A stretch of DNA of 64,000 nt from Azolla caroliniana (lineage: Eukaryota > Polypodiophyta): contig JBHGNT010000001.1 in the NCBI GenBank assembly GCA_043228905.1, positions 35,154,001-35,218,000 of the forward strand. The letters are read 5' to 3'. Below, piece by piece: positions 28,151 to 41,428 of this stretch. The translations under genes were made by a program, and so were the position numbers. The notes under the pieces were generated by a model that saw nothing but the letters and a program-made list of their open reading frames with translations, did not search any database and was not told the origin of the DNA. Within the stretch, counting starts at the first letter, position 1. Each line of letters starts with the position of its first letter.

Positions 28151-31100
28151 GACAGTGTAGACATAAAATATCTTCTTGTCATGTATACGTAAGTTTGAAT
28201 CCCTATTTCCTAGTTAAATCGTTCTCTTGCTCTTTCTCGTTCTCTTTTCCCTTCCATGTCCTTCTCCTTCCTCCTCCCCAACCACCGCCACCACTAAGTT
28301 TTCTACTTCTACTTCTTTGCCTGAGCTGTGACGGGAAAAAAAAAACAATTTGGAAAGAAAGCAAACTTGTTGGAACAAATGGTCTACAACTATTGTGCAA
28401 CAGAGCAACGGAATGAACTTCTCTCCCAATGGTTGCTTTCCTTCTTATCCTGCGTATATAGTGAGGCTTAGGGAAGGGATGGTGAGGAGTTACTTTGTAG
28501 GGAGCGCAACCATGACAGAGGATCCTATACATGAGAGATTGTACGTGCTAATAATTGATAATCAAGACCATATATTTGACTTTGAGTGTAAGGTGTACAA
28601 TGTTTGATTATGTATATTTGAATTCTCTACCATATCACAATTTTAAGACATATTCCTTTGCACCAAGGGTTTTTTTTTTTCCAAAACAAAATATCCTTCC
28701 ATTTCTTTTCAAAAAACCTATCAGGTACAACCTACAAAATAGATGGAAAAGAAGAGAAAAAAGACTATCCCAATGGCTAGCCATGGATCCTTCATTTAAC
28801 CACAAAATCGTTTAAGATTATAGAATCTTAGTGCATGTGTTGTGTGGACTCTATCGTAAATGTGGCTAGAACTAATCGGGTAAGATGGGATGTTTAGGGC
28901 TTTGATGGTTTGGGTGATGAACATTTTGAGGGAGAAAGAAGAAGATAATACACAAACATACAACTCGCAATGATTTGCCACAATCTGTGCTCCCTTTGAG
29001 AGCAAAGATGGTACACAAATCAATATATAATACACAAATATTATAGATTGATGGGGGGGGGGGGATGCCTAGGTATATCTATCTTATTACTACATTGAGA
29101 AATAGAAATGTGACACTGCGATCCACCTAAATGTAGGAATAAACATACCTTGTGGTCTCAAAGACTTGCCTAAATTAACTTCAAGAGACCATGTCCAAAT
29201 TGGTGAGAACTATTCTTAATTATGGGTATATTATTCAAGTCATATATATGAAAAAAGGATGAAGTTTAATCATTAAAATCAATGATGCAACACACTATGA
29301 TATCAATTAGCAAAGGTGATGTTGCGTTAGGAAATAATCCTAAATTGCAAACACCAAGCTTAGACATTTCTTTATAAATCTCAAGTTGGAGGTGCCTCTA
29401 GAGCGGAAATATAGCAAGTAGATGTTTAATGCAACACCTTTTATCTTTCTCGACCAAAAGATATTTACAACGATTTAATAAGAAGCAATAACGTGGGTGG
29501 AAGATGGTTAGTATTTTGAAAGACAAGTTGCAAAGGAAAGACAATGTCCACGTTTTGGGGTAACATGTAATTGTCAACCTAATGTACACACTGATTAAAC
29601 TTAGTTACTTTCTTTCTATCGTCCTACCATCACTTTGAATTACACATGTAATGAGGTGAGAGCATGTAACACATCTTTCACTATTTTCGAGCATCATAAT
29701 TCAATCATACCAACATGTTCATATGATGACAAGTTAATTTATTTGAAGTTCTACACACTATAACTTTTATCTCCAACTCACCACTACAAGGTTTATGAAA
29801 AAAATGCCCAAAATAGTGAACTCAACGATGAAGAGTAAAGGTGTATTTATTTAGGAAAAGAGGTAAATTTTCTCAAGAATACCCGGTGTTACATTTATGT
29901 ACGAATAAAGTGCATATAAGTTGAAGCTACCGTTGTATCAAATCCCATGGTGTAATCATGTTTCAATGTTCTACTATAGTATATACTTTGTTTTCTCAAA
30001 TGTGCTCTCTCTGTTTAATATTGATCTATGCATTCTCAAATTACCTTGCACACAACACATTTGTTGTTGAGTATCTCTTACAGATAAAAAATAGTTAAAC
30101 AAGTATAGAAATAGCGAATTATTTCATGGATGGCACAATCTCACACATTTATTTTTATTTTTTTAACAAAAGATACACCCTAGTATTATAAAATCATAAG
30201 CAATACAAAAGTTGATGGCTCTTTCGGTGAAAAGAACAACCCCACCAAAACAAAGCTAATGCTAACCATAAATTCATCCATCCATTCATGAGGAGAAAGG
30301 GACCTAAAAACATTTTCGATTCATGGATATTTGCAGCCTCCATGGCACAATCTCGCACATTAGTGCGTCCATGTTGCGATTAATGTTGATTTGGCACAAG
30401 AGTTATCGTGTGCTATGTTGCAATTAATTCCAATGGCATTAATAATACATATATCAAAATTTAAGGAATAAGTTGGAACCTATGGTGGTTTTAAAATGAT
30501 GTATGTCAATGATTCATAATGGCTTAGGTGAATCATTGAAAGACAATGTTATGACACAAGAGTTATCATGTGCTATAATGTGGTTAATGCCAAATTATGT
30601 CATTAAACATAGGAAACTTTGGTGTTCTTGATATATTTTGCTTCGTCTTAGGAGACCATGATTTGTTTTGGGTAAATTTTAATATTTTATTGATGTAGTT
30701 TAGTCTACCTATAGTTTAATGGATGCTCTAGAAGAGAGGTTTGGGACTTGTTGGCCTTAGAACCCCTTTAGTATGACAGCATGGAGTTGGGCTAATGGAT
30801 CATATCCTCATTTTATCTTTCAATATTCACAACATAGATGAAAGCAGACTCTTGGTTGGATTGCATATATGTAATGCATAATGGTACATTCTTGTCAAAA
30901 GTGTCATAACATCTATTTTACGCACTGAGAGGCTTGGGACTTGTGAGCCTTAGAAGCTTTCAAGTATGACACCTGGAATTGGATTAATTGATCGGATCAT
31001 GCTTTAACCCTTCCATCAATATTCAGTAGATGATTATAGACTCTACACCAGATTGCATAAATGTAATTCATAATGATACATTCTTGCGGAAAGTGTTGAT

Positions 31101-32689
31101 TATGCATGTACGTTGGGGGTATGCTTCATTTGATGATTTTTCTATTGTCCCGAAATGCACATATCAATGGTGAAGAGTGTGAAACCTTTATTGGGAAGGC
31201 AACCCCTTAGATTTTACTCTTTCTTTCTTTGACATGATGATTTTAATCATTTATGGGACAATTGATAGAAGATTTCACAAGACGTGTTAGGATTTGCACT
31301 GTAACTTTTGTCTCTCTAATATTCAACATACCCACCATTATGATTTCTCCTACATTGTGGCACTCATACAACTATTGTTAAACAAGTGTAATATCTTGTT
31401 GTTGTTCACCCCAACAAATCGTGTATTTTTGGATGTATATGCTGACTTATGTCAAACTCTAGTAGGATTTAATGCAGAAATCCATATGAGACATAAATTT
31501 CTGCATGTTATGCCAAATGGTGGATCAAACCATGGCAAAACTATGATAATTGAAACTTGCACATGGATGTCTACTTTGGCTTATAAGGGTTTCTTTGATG
31601 AGACATGGAGTACAAATGCTTGCATGTTTCAACCGAATTATGTTTATTCTTTTGATGGTTTCTTGCTTACATTTTTTATTGTTGCAATGATGGTTCATAT
31701 CATGTTGCTCATATGATGACTTTGTATTATGGTAGTGGGTTTATTTAGAAAGCAACGTGTAATAGATCCAAAGGTGGACAATCTAGAGTTGTTGAGTTGG
31801 AGAGTTAGATTAGGGAGGGATAATCACCTAGTGGTCTAGTGTGATATTACAAAGTGACTGAGGTCCTCAACTACACAACATGATGTTTTGATCTCTTTCT
31901 TCTTGTACTCTCTAGGGAGACAAGGAAACACCTTCTAATTCGGCGAAAAGTTATGAGTATAGTTAGTTACAACAACTTCGCATCATAATTAGGCACAACT
32001 TTGTGAACCTTTTTTTATCACACTCATAGACCTTAGGTATCAATCACCAAATGGTTTCATTTCATTAGTAGAATTACCAATGGAAACTTGGGTAGCTTGT
32101 AGCGAAGCATGATCCCACATGCACTAGTGATGACTCTACGCCAACATCACATCTAAACTCTTGATGACCATGTGCACCTCACAATGTATTTCATATAGTG
32201 ACATTGTAGCTTTCACACATACTTGCATACGGGTTTTTTTTTGCTTGGGGGAAAAGTGTGTGTTGTTTGATACTTGAACTTGGGTATTCATGTTGTAATA
32301 TACGAGGGTGAGATATCACAACTACGGGAATTCTAAAGGCACTTGCCTTTGATAGAGAGCCCTATGTCCATCATGAAGATGTTGTGTTATGGGACAATGG
32401 TTTGGGATACGTGGTGGCAAGATGGAGTCTACATAGGATAGACAATTAGCTATCATATGGAGCAAGGCGAGCAATGCTTGAAAGCTAAGAGCACTTCTTC
32501 TTCTTCGAGGGTTGTCTAGGGGGGGGGGGGAAGTCAAGTGACTTGTCAAGGAAAGGGGAGAAGCGTTGGTCACGATTTGGGATCATTCTCGGCGTTTCTT
32601 CGATTTGGTTGGTAGTAGTAGTTAGAGACTCCAGACAGAGACAGAGAAACCCAAAATAGTAGGAGGAAAAGGGGATGAGAGAGGGGGGG
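28151..32689. other. Gene-poor region between LINE and minisatellite
   Basis: No gene with recognisable homology. It includes a pyrimidine-rich stretch (28210-28320), G-runs near 29049-29064 and 32519-32531, and a diverged tandem duplication (about 30740-31110). A 140-codon open frame at 31294-31716 has no motif I recognise, and its codon content looks like chance. Confidence 0.5.
30740..31110. repeat. Diverged tandem duplication, period about 206 bp
   Basis: Two related segments, about 30740-30905 and 30946-31110, share gggacttg, gccttagaa, agtatgaca, ggattgcat/agattgcat, atgtaat and tacattcttg in the same order. Many substitutions separate them, so this is an old event. Confidence 0.7.
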
Positions 32690-33185
32690 GGGCAGGGGAT
32701 GAGGGAGAAATATAGAGAGAAAGAGAGAACATTGGATGAGAGAGAAATATATATATATAGAGAGAGAGAGAGAGAGGGAACAGGGGATGAGAGAGAAATG
32801 TAGAAAGCGAGAGAGGGAACAGGGGATGTGAGAGAAATGTAGAGAGAGAAAGAGAGAGGGAACAGGGGATGAAAGAGAAATGTAGAGAGCGAGAGAGAGG
32901 GAACAGGGGATGAGAGAGAAATATAGAGAGAGAGAGAAGGAACGGGGATTCGGGAATGAGAGAGAAATGTAGAGAGACAAAGAGAGAGGGAACAGGGGAT
33001 GAAAGAGAAGTGTAGAGAGCGAGAGAGAGGGAACAGGGATGAAAGAGAAATGTAGAGAGCGAGAGAGAGGAGAGGGAACAGGGGACGAGAGAGAAATGTA
33101 GAGAGAGAGAAGGAACGGGGATTCGGGAATGAGAGAGAAATGTAGAGAGAGAGAGAGAGAGGGAACAGGGGATGAGAGAGAATGA
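32690..33185. repeat. GA-rich minisatellite upstream of the receptor-kinase gene
   Basis: About 12 units of roughly 37-50 bp, each opening aacaggggatgagagagaaa (or a variant) followed by tgtagagagagaga. Two units carry the variant aacggggattcgggaatg (near 33113 and about 32940) beside similar neighbours, giving a higher-order period of about 175 bp. The array ends in a short CT run (33188-33203) that could pair with the GA units. It lies about 280 bp before the start codon at 33463. Long open frames on the minus strand here (207 and 227 codons of Ser/Leu/Pro) are repeat artefacts. Confidence 0.92.
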
Positions 33186-33462
33186 ACCCTCTCTCTCTCT
33201 CTCTGACTCCATCTTACTTGAAATTTGAGTGTACTTTCTTTGCAATCTGACAAAAAGCTTAATTTCCCTCTTTCACTTGCATTGAGCTCACCTCCTCTTC
33301 CTCCTCCTTCTTTGTCTTCGTCTTCGTCTTCTTAGCTATGGAACCTTAAGCATAGAACCCTAGGGCTTGGCTTCTAAACCAAAGAACAGGTCGAAGATAC
33401 AATGGGATTGATACATGTTCCTGACAATTCGAACCTAACGAGAAGAATGAAGGAAAAGAATT

Positions 33463-36400
33463 ATGAACCCTAATTTATTTAAGATGAATAAAACCTCAGT
33501 TCTAGGGTTTCTTCTCCACTTCTACTTCTTCTTCTTCTTCTTCTTCAAGTCACCAGGCTTAACTGTATTCTCTACTTCAAGTAATACTACGAACAACAGC
33601 AATAGCGTGCAAGAAGGAGAGATTCTATTAGAGCTACTCAAAGGAATGCAATTTAACAAGAATTCGTGTATAAGCGTTACATGGGAAAGCTATGAGAGCT
33701 CTTGCCCCAGCTCTTTCTGTGGAGTGACGTGCAACGATGAAGGTTATGTGGTAGGCTTAGATCTATCCAACCAAAGTCTGCAAGGATCGATAAAACCTAA
33801 CATTTTAAGCAAACTCACCAAACTCTCTTCACTGGATTTATCTGCAAACCTCCTATCTGGGCAGTTGCCACAAGACATTGGAGAAATAACTACCCTTCAA
33901 AGGCTTGACCTCTCCTCTAACCTCCTCTCTGGACCCCTACCATCGAGCATCAGCGCTTTAAAGACTCTCCTCTACATTAACATTTCATCTAATTTGATCT
34001 CGGGTTCAATCCCGAGTGATCTCTCCCAGCTCAAATCATTGCAAACCCTTGATTTGCATGGGAATCTACTTGGTGGGGAGATTGATCCTTCGCTTCTAGG
34101 GTTGTCTTCTCTCTCAAGGGTAGATTTGAGCAACAATAAGCTTCAAGGCTTCATTCCATGGCAACCCAATGACACCCTTCCTGTGTTAAGAACTGTGGAA
34201 TATGTAAACCTCAGCCATAATTTGCTCACTGGACCTTTGGCCCCACCCAAGTTTTCGTCAGTCTTCGCAGAGAGGTTGAAGGTGTTGGATATGAGTTACA
34301 ATCAACTCTCGGGAGATCTACCTGACTTTGAGTTTGTTATTGCACTAACTACTCTTAAGTTGAACGAGAACTTGTTCACGGGATCCGTACCATCGACTCT
34401 CCTATCAGCAACACTTGGTCTGCTCGAAGAATTGGATCTTAGCAAGAATAACCTTAGTGGTACCAGTGCCATATCCTTCCTTTCTTCTTTGTGTGTAGTT
34501 CTTCTACAAGTACTAGCTAGTAGTATGAAATCGGTATTATAAAATTTGAGTGTAGATTAGATAGAAAAATCAGTCTTGAGTCTTTTATTAACATACTCCT
34601 CAAATTTGAGTGTACATTGAGATGTGCATTGTAATATGACAGCAGCATTTTCTGCACCATAATGTTTTAGTGTATAATATGCTTTGTGGGATAGTTGAGT
34701 GCACCATATCATGGTCAGCATAGATTAGATGGTGTCCTTTTCAATGGGATTGTAGATCTTTGCACTACTGCAAGTATATTTTCAATAGAATGTATTTATC
34801 AATGCTATTTGATAGCAGATGGCTCCACTTGGAGTCGATGGACCTATAGAATGTTAGAGACTGTAACAATCAGAGTGATCTAACTCCATATTAGTTGTCA
34901 ATCACAAGGCTCTGCTCATTAATAACTACAATTGTAGTGAAATGCATATTAGATTATTAAAGTTCCTACACATTTAAGATTTATACCATGCAATTGTACA
35001 TTTTGTAAATGGGATCAATGGAGAAAGAACAGCTTTTGTTTTCCTTTTTCTAGCATAGTCTATTCTATGCATTCATTTTGAACAATCACATTACAGATCT
35101 TATTCAAAGTTTTGGTCCTTTGATCTTCTTGAGAATAGGCATTCTTATCTTTCTTGATACAGGAAATGTAGATCGAATATCTTCCACGTCATTGAAATAT
35201 CTCAACCTGTCCTTCAACGCACTATCAGGAGAGCTTCCAAAGAAGTTAGGTTCATGCTCCATTGTGGATCTCAGCCATAATGACTTCAATGGAGATTTAA
35301 CGGTACTAAGTTATTGGACTGATATGCTTGAAATTCTGGATTTAAGCTCCAATAAGCTAATTGGCCAGTTAACGGAGGATATCTATATGTTTGTGAGACT
35401 TCGAAATCTCAACCTTTCCAACAATGGGTTGTCGGGTCCAATTCCATCAAACTATGGATTCCTGCCAAAGATTGGTTCTATCGACCTCAGCTTCAACCAG
35501 CTCAATGGAAATATACCCAGATCTCTTCTCAACTCCTCAACACTATCTTATCTTCTACTGTCTAACAATAAGCTCATAGGAAACATTCCTCTTCAGGGTG
35601 CTATTGCTACTGCATTCTCCCCGCGGATTGTCACAATTGACCTCTCCAATAACAAACTCGATGGAGACATCTCTGAAGTAATTTCTAGATTCCAAATGCT
35701 CAAAGATCTTGATCTCAGCAACAACCAGTTATTGGGACACATACCAGAATCGCTCTCTAACCTCACACTTTTACAAATCCTTGACTTGTCAAACAATGGG
35801 CTCTCAGGTTCCATCCCATTGTCACTGCCTAACACTTTGACTCAGCTTCAGTTGTCCAACAACAACTTATCAGGTGAAATACCAACTAATCTTGAAAGGT
35901 TCCCCAATTCCTCATTCTATCCTGGAAATGAAGAGCTTCACTATCGTTGGCCTCTCTCAGTTACGAACAAAGGGGAACCCTTAACAGCCCCTTTCAATGT
36001 ACATCATCGAACCTTTAGTATAGAATTTAAAGCCGGATTAATAGGAGGCAGTATAGCAACATTCACCCTTCTCCTTATTGTCATCTTCCTAATTTATTAT
36101 AAGTGTTTGTCAAAGCATGATAAAATGGTTGGATCTGGACATGGTCGTAGAGATATTCCTAAAGGGCATAAGATGTGGAGCCCTTGTGCAACATATCTTG
36201 ATAATCCTCATCATAGAAGTTCAACAATTAAGAACTCTTCCGCTGACCTACTATTGGACCGACCCTCCGAGACCAGTAAGGGATCCGAAAGAATACGAGA
36301 AATCAAGCTTGAATCATCAAAGCAAAAGGGAAGACTCGAGATGTCGCCTTTGCCTATGTATAGCAAACATTCTCTCCCCACCAATTTTCACCCTTCTCCC

Positions 36401-37952
36401 AGACTGGGTGATGAACTTATTTCTTCTCCAGTGATTCTTAAGGTCCAATCTCCTGATAAACTCGCTGGGGACTTGCATTTCCTCGACAAATCTTTGATTT
36501 TTACTGCCGAGGACTTATCTCGAGCTCCTGCAGAAGTGTTGGGTAGGAGTAGCCATGGCACGTCTTACAAAGCCACTCTTGATAATGGCCATGCTCTCAC
36601 TGTCAAATGGCTACGAGAAGGTCTCGCTAAGAGCAAGAAAGAATTTGGACGAGAAGCCAACAAATTCGCAAAAATTAAACATCCGAATCTCATTCCATTG
36701 AGGGGCTATTATTGGGGGCCAAGAGAGCACGAAAAGCTCATCTTGTCAGATTTTGTGAGAGCTGGGAGCCTTGCTGCTCATATAGCAGGTGAGACTCCTT
36801 TCTTGGTTTCTTGATCATGTGCATGGATAATGAATGTTTTATAGTTATCATTAAAGCAGACACATATACTCACTCATTTGTATCCTTGATCATGCAAATT
36901 AATAATGTCTTATAGCTATCCTGCGTATCGATGATGTCTTATAGCTATCATCAAAGAGGGCATATATACTCACTCATTTGTTCATCTCAATATACTCATT
37001 CATTCATCCTTCCATCCATCCATTTACTCAAACCTACCCTTAATATTGCCAATCATCCGCATTATTTCTTTCTACTTGTTCATTCTTCCATCCATCTTTC
37101 TACGCATTTATTTCCATCATCCATCCACACATTCAATTATCCAGTCACCCACCTACGCTATTCACACATTCAACCTTCCATTCTTTCTACACATTCATCC
37201 ACACATCCACCATTTCTACTCATTCATTCACCTATTCATCTACTCCTTCATCCTCTCTACACTTGAATACAACTAACTCATTTCAACCATCACAAATATA
37301 CACCCCAATCTATACCAACTATTAAAAAAACCTCACTCATTTATTCATTCTTACAGATAGAGCAGGGCAGCGATACACCCCCCTCTCATGGCAACAGCGA
37401 TTGGTGATTGCAATGGATATCGCAAGGGGATTATCATACCTGCACGATGAGCGGCATCTATCCCATGGAAATTTAAAAGCAACCAACGTATTAATCGACA
37501 CGCCAAACCTTAATGCAAAACTAGCAGATTACGGTCTCCATGAGTTAATGACATCTGAAGGCACATCCAATCAGATACTAAATGCAGGTGCATTAGGGTA
37601 TAGGGCTCCTGAACTTGCAAGCACGAAAAGACCCAGACCATCATTCAAAGGAGATATCTATGCATTTGGGGTGCTTGTGCTAGAACTTTTGACCGGGCAA
37701 GGCGCGGGAGATATTATATCAGGGCAATCAGGAGCCGTTGATCTCACAGATTGGGTGCGTCTTCTTGCTAGCGAGGGCCGGGCGTACGATTGCTTTGATC
37801 CAATGCTTGTGGGCGGAGGCAAAAGCAATGAGAAGCTCCTTGATAGCATGGAGGAAACACTCAACCTTGCTTTGAAATGCATCTCTCCTCAGCCATCTGA
37901 GAGGCCCAGTATCCGTTCGGTGTATGAAGAACTCATGGCCATCTCTGCGTGA
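33463..37952 (+). CDS. GHR1: LRR receptor-like pseudokinase (GHR1 / At5g10020 type)
   Basis: Exons 33463-34459, 35163-36788 and 37357-37952 give a 1072-residue protein, close to the usual length of about 1040. It has a hydrophobic signal peptide (residues about 8-35, with a Phe run), an N-terminal cap with a paired-Cys region, about 20 leucine-rich repeats, a transmembrane helix (about 623-646, GGSIATFTLLLIVIFLIYY) and a cytoplasmic kinase-like domain. The VAIK-type Lys is kept (TVKWL, Lys814). The HRD catalytic loop is HGN (911-913), so the catalytic Asp is missing, and the glycine loop is LGRSSHGTSY. In Arabidopsis, GHR1 is a plasma-membrane pseudokinase in guard-cell H2O2 and anion-channel signalling. 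HGNLKATNVL and HEKLILSD favour GHR1 over its paralogue At5g10020, but I cannot separate them firmly. All junctions keep phase 1. Confidence 0.93.
36930..37265. repeat. CATT/CATC-rich degenerate tract in the second receptor-kinase intron
   Basis: Plus-strand pyrimidine-rich DNA made of cattcatt, catccatc and cacacattc units. It fills most of the intron between kinase exons 2 and 3 (36789-37356). The open frames across it are low-complexity shadows. Confidence 0.8.
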
Positions 37953-38059
37953 GTGACGATGAGAAGGCACCAATTTTTTAGGTGTAAGATGAGATAAAGA
38001 GTACATGACCATGCACGAGTCTTTTTGCCTTGCCTTCTCTGGTGCACAGAATTCCCAAA

Positions 38060-38340
38060 GGCATTGTCACCATAATCAACATAATCTCCATCCCCATCCC
38101 ATATATCCATGGACATCATCATCATCACCATGGCCATTGCCATCTTTGTCACCATCTCCAGCACTCTCAATGTAGCCATATCCAAGGTTAGCATCAGCAT
38201 CAACATCAACATCTGCGATTGTGGGTTTGTTATCATAACCATTTGAACTCATGTACATCAACATCATTGCCATGAATATCGATATCATCACTGTGGACAT
38301 CCATCATCATAGCCATTATTGCCATGAACATCCCGAGTTG
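38060..38340. repeat. CAT-rich imperfect trinucleotide tract
   Basis: Repeated cat, atcatc, catcaac and tccatcc units just after the receptor-kinase stop. Open frames on both strands here are products of the low complexity. Confidence 0.7.
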
Positions 38341-38828
38341 CGACCCTAAAGTCTTGTCCATATGGAGTTCCTTTGCCATTTGTTTCATGGATCCATCAAT
38401 CCTACACTTTTTAAAGCATCAGAAAATCCAGCTAACGTCCAAGATATAATATACAGACAAAAACTAGTAATTAATTCTTTGTATCTGACATGCATATGCA
38501 AATCAACAGTAACTTGACAACAGTGTCCTTTTTAACTGAACTTTTGGCTCTATGGGTTTTTTTTTCCCTTGTGCGCTGTAAAACACGATCTATGAAACTA
38601 AAAACAGTATATTTAATGTTCTTCCGCCCTTTTTGACTTTTAATATGTCTTATCTACTGGGAAACCCGCACAGGTGTTGCAATGAGGTGAAAAAAAACTG
38701 TACACCACCGCACAGTAGGAGAAAGGTCACTAGATGTGGATTACTGTTCTTCATATTTTAACACTTCAGATGAAATCCATGTTCCATGAGCAGCGGCGTT
38801 AATTGTAACCATGAAACTAACGCTACCT

Positions 38829-39157
38829 TTAACCCTGACCCAAACCCTAAACCTAAATTATATAAGCGCTAAACTCTAAGCCAACCAACACGAGAGCGTC
38901 CCTTCCCTTCCGTTTGGACATAAAAGCAGAGAAACACATTCTGTCGAAACCATAGCCTCTTGATCCCAAGGTAGAGCACAGAGAAGAAAATCAAACGAAT
39001 ATGTATCGAAAGAAAAAGGAAAAGAAGGTGGGCCATCGATCTGTTTTAATTGTTCAGTCGCAGGTGTATTAACATTGAACCTAAGGTTAAGAGACGCATC
39101 CCACAGACCGCAGGGTTAAACCCTAACCCTAAACCCCTAACACTAAATCCTAAATCT
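38829..39157. promoter_or_regulatory. Two telo-box (AAACCCTA) clusters around a promoter-like segment
   Basis: Plant telomere-type heptamers cluster at 38829-38862 (aaccctgacc, aaaccctaaacc) and 39112-39157 (aaaccctaaccctaaacccc). Between them lie a gcataaaagc-like sequence and a short start frame at 39001 (MYRKKKEKK, then a possible GT donor). Telo-boxes are known promoter elements of ribosomal-protein and translation genes. No downstream exons were found, so this may be a promoter relic or a short interstitial telomeric repeat. Confidence 0.45.
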
Positions 39158-41358
39158 CTGTGTTTTTTTTACCCTGGTTAAAACTGTATCGTTTAACTGA
39201 ACTCTAGTTTTAACCATGGTTTGAAGTTAAACGAAGGTAGAGTACATATGTATATAAAAATCACGTGTTTTTCTTTATTTCCCCAAATGCCCCTTGGTTT
39301 TCAATGTTTTCTTGGATGTCCATGGACAACCCAACTCTCAATTCGTGTCCATCTACGGGAACTCTATGGGCTGTTTGTTTGAGAGCACCCCATCAAGGAA
39401 TGTATAGTCCACTATGGCGTCAAAAAGCCAAGTGTACAAATTTGGGAAATTTTTACCTCTAGTCAATTGGCTTAACAATAGGATCAATAATTTAACCATT
39501 AAAGGCCTTTTGTATAATCATCTCATTCTTCTTAAGGATATTTTGATGATTAATTAAGCTTTCCTCTTTAAGCATTTTTCTTCACTCCTTGACATGTGAG
39601 TCAACCACCCATTCATAGAGGGACACAATTGATCTTTGTTTGTCTTATGCTCTTGTTCCCGATCAACTTGCATTTTCCTTATGGTTTTTGGAAGCTTGAT
39701 TTTATCCACCATAGGTGATTTAACAATGAATTGTGCCTTGTTAAAATGCTGATAAGATGTCCTTTGTGTGTATGATGGTCATTGGTCATTGTGGCCGCAC
39801 ATAGCTCAACCCCTAAGATCGCACGTACATTGAAAGTATTTTCAGCTCCTAATAATCACAAATCATCATGTCTAGATGTTGTCGAACATGCCAAGGGACG
39901 CACTATGCGCATGGGGCCTTGTGTACCATACATTGATTTTTATTCTCCCCGTACGCGTACTCAAATTGTAGCCTGGGTTCACTCCAAATGTGCGGTTGCA
40001 TTAATACAGGCATGGTAACAAGTTCAGTGTGACATGAAATTATAATAGTAAAATAAGACATCGCATGCTAAAACACGATGTCAAATTGTTTCCTTTATAA
40101 TCATACTTAATACTTTTCCCTAATTAACCATGATTTTTTTTTGATAAAAAAACTTTCCTTGAAACAAGGCAAAAGAAAAATAGGAAGCTTGACCATCCAA
40201 CCTGAATCTAATGTGAGCAGCATGTAATGCCTTCTTTCATATCCTCTAGCGTATGACAACATTTCACCTATGAAAACATGCCAACAATGACACATGCCAT
40301 TGTTGCTAAATGTTTTTCATGAACTACTGTTGTTGTTAATGTTCATAATGAGAAATAGACACTGGACACCAACCCACTCAAAAGCCATCAAGTGCTAACT
40401 ATCAATTGCAATGAATCAATCTTCATGTATCATTAGTCGATTACATACAAGTTTGTGCCATTTATGAGTACCCACTGTGTGATACATCATGTCACCAAAG
40501 ATTAGGGAGCAACAAGTAGTTGTTTTGAATGCAAATCATTGTTGAGAGAAGAAGTTGTGATAGACATATATTTTGTTTATATCATTTGTAGATATGTTCA
40601 CACTTTTTTAGACTTTGAATGGATTATGTGATATTCATGCCTAGTTTTTATACAATCTTACATTTCTCATATGTCAAATCATGTCCTTGAAACTTAGCTT
40701 GCAATTATTCTCTATATGTTAATCCTTGAATTTAATGACTAAAATATCTAGAATTATAAAATCCCACTCTCCACGATCCTTCAATGTATTTTGCTTTAAT
40801 GTCACTTGATTTTATTACAAATTGTTGTACGCTTTACAGCGTGGTGAATATTTTGTTCATAACATTTTTACCATGAGTAGATCATCCCACTTACATAGTA
40901 CAACTTTTAGTGGTGTTTCCTTTTGCTTAAAAGTGCTATGCTATATGTAATTTCACTCTTTGGATTGTGAACTTTTGGCATTGAACATGATGGGCTTGAC
41001 AAGTGTAATAATTAACTGGGTTGGAAACTCAAACTAACTACCTGAACATTAGAAATCCTGAGTTTTAACACCACACAATCAATATTGGAATGTTCAATGT
41101 TGCCATGTAAAACGATGAAGCTTAAGCTACCTTTTAATGAATGATACCCAAGGAAGACAATCTCGTTGTTGCGACTCAATGTGCACTTGTAAAGCCTCAT
41201 TTGGAGGAATATCCATTTATTGCATGCTTTTGGATCATAGAAGAGACAAGTTGGGCCAATGCAGACTAATTAGGTCTCAACCCATGATGTCAAGTTGTTT
41301 AATAGTATGTGCAATTTCATGTGTTGCCTACGGATATAAACCTCCAGAAGATTATGAA

Positions 41359-41428
41359 GTGTGCAATCCCTATGCCCCTAATTTGAGGGTGAAACATCCA
41401 TCAAATAGGGGCCATAGAGATTGCACAC
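41359..41428. repeat. Fold-back hairpin with 28-bp arms
   Basis: Arm 1 is 41359-41386 (gtgtgcaatccctatgcccc...) and arm 2 is 41401-41428 (...ccatagagattgcacac). They pair with only a few mismatches across a 14-bp loop. This could be a small non-coding hairpin or a fold-back transposon remnant. Confidence 0.75.

Noticed and set aside
28203-28607. Overlapping open frames on both strands near a pyrimidine-rich stretch
   Set aside because: Low complexity around 28210-28320 keeps frames open on both strands. No homology was recognised.
31294-31716. 140-codon plus-strand open frame
   Set aside because: No motif, no neighbouring exons, and ordinary AT-rich intergenic composition. It could not be tied to any family.
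32570-33253. Minus-strand open frames of 207 and 227 codons rich in Ser, Leu and Pro
   Set aside because: They run across the GA minisatellite. Overlapping frames stay open with the same low-complexity text, so they follow from the repeat, not from a gene.
34460-34545. Receptor-kinase exon 1 read on to a stop near 34542, giving a truncated 359-residue protein
   Set aside because: A GT donor at 34460 spliced to 35163 restores LRR sequence in phase (LSG then NVDRISS), so the read-through end is intron.
36931-37276. His/Ser-rich open frames of 76 and 111 codons
   Set aside because: They lie in a CATT/CATC-rich intron of the receptor-kinase gene and reflect the repeat.
39782-40018. 78-codon open frame MVIVAAHSSTPKIAR...
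   Set aside because: No motif or exon context. Too short to support alone.
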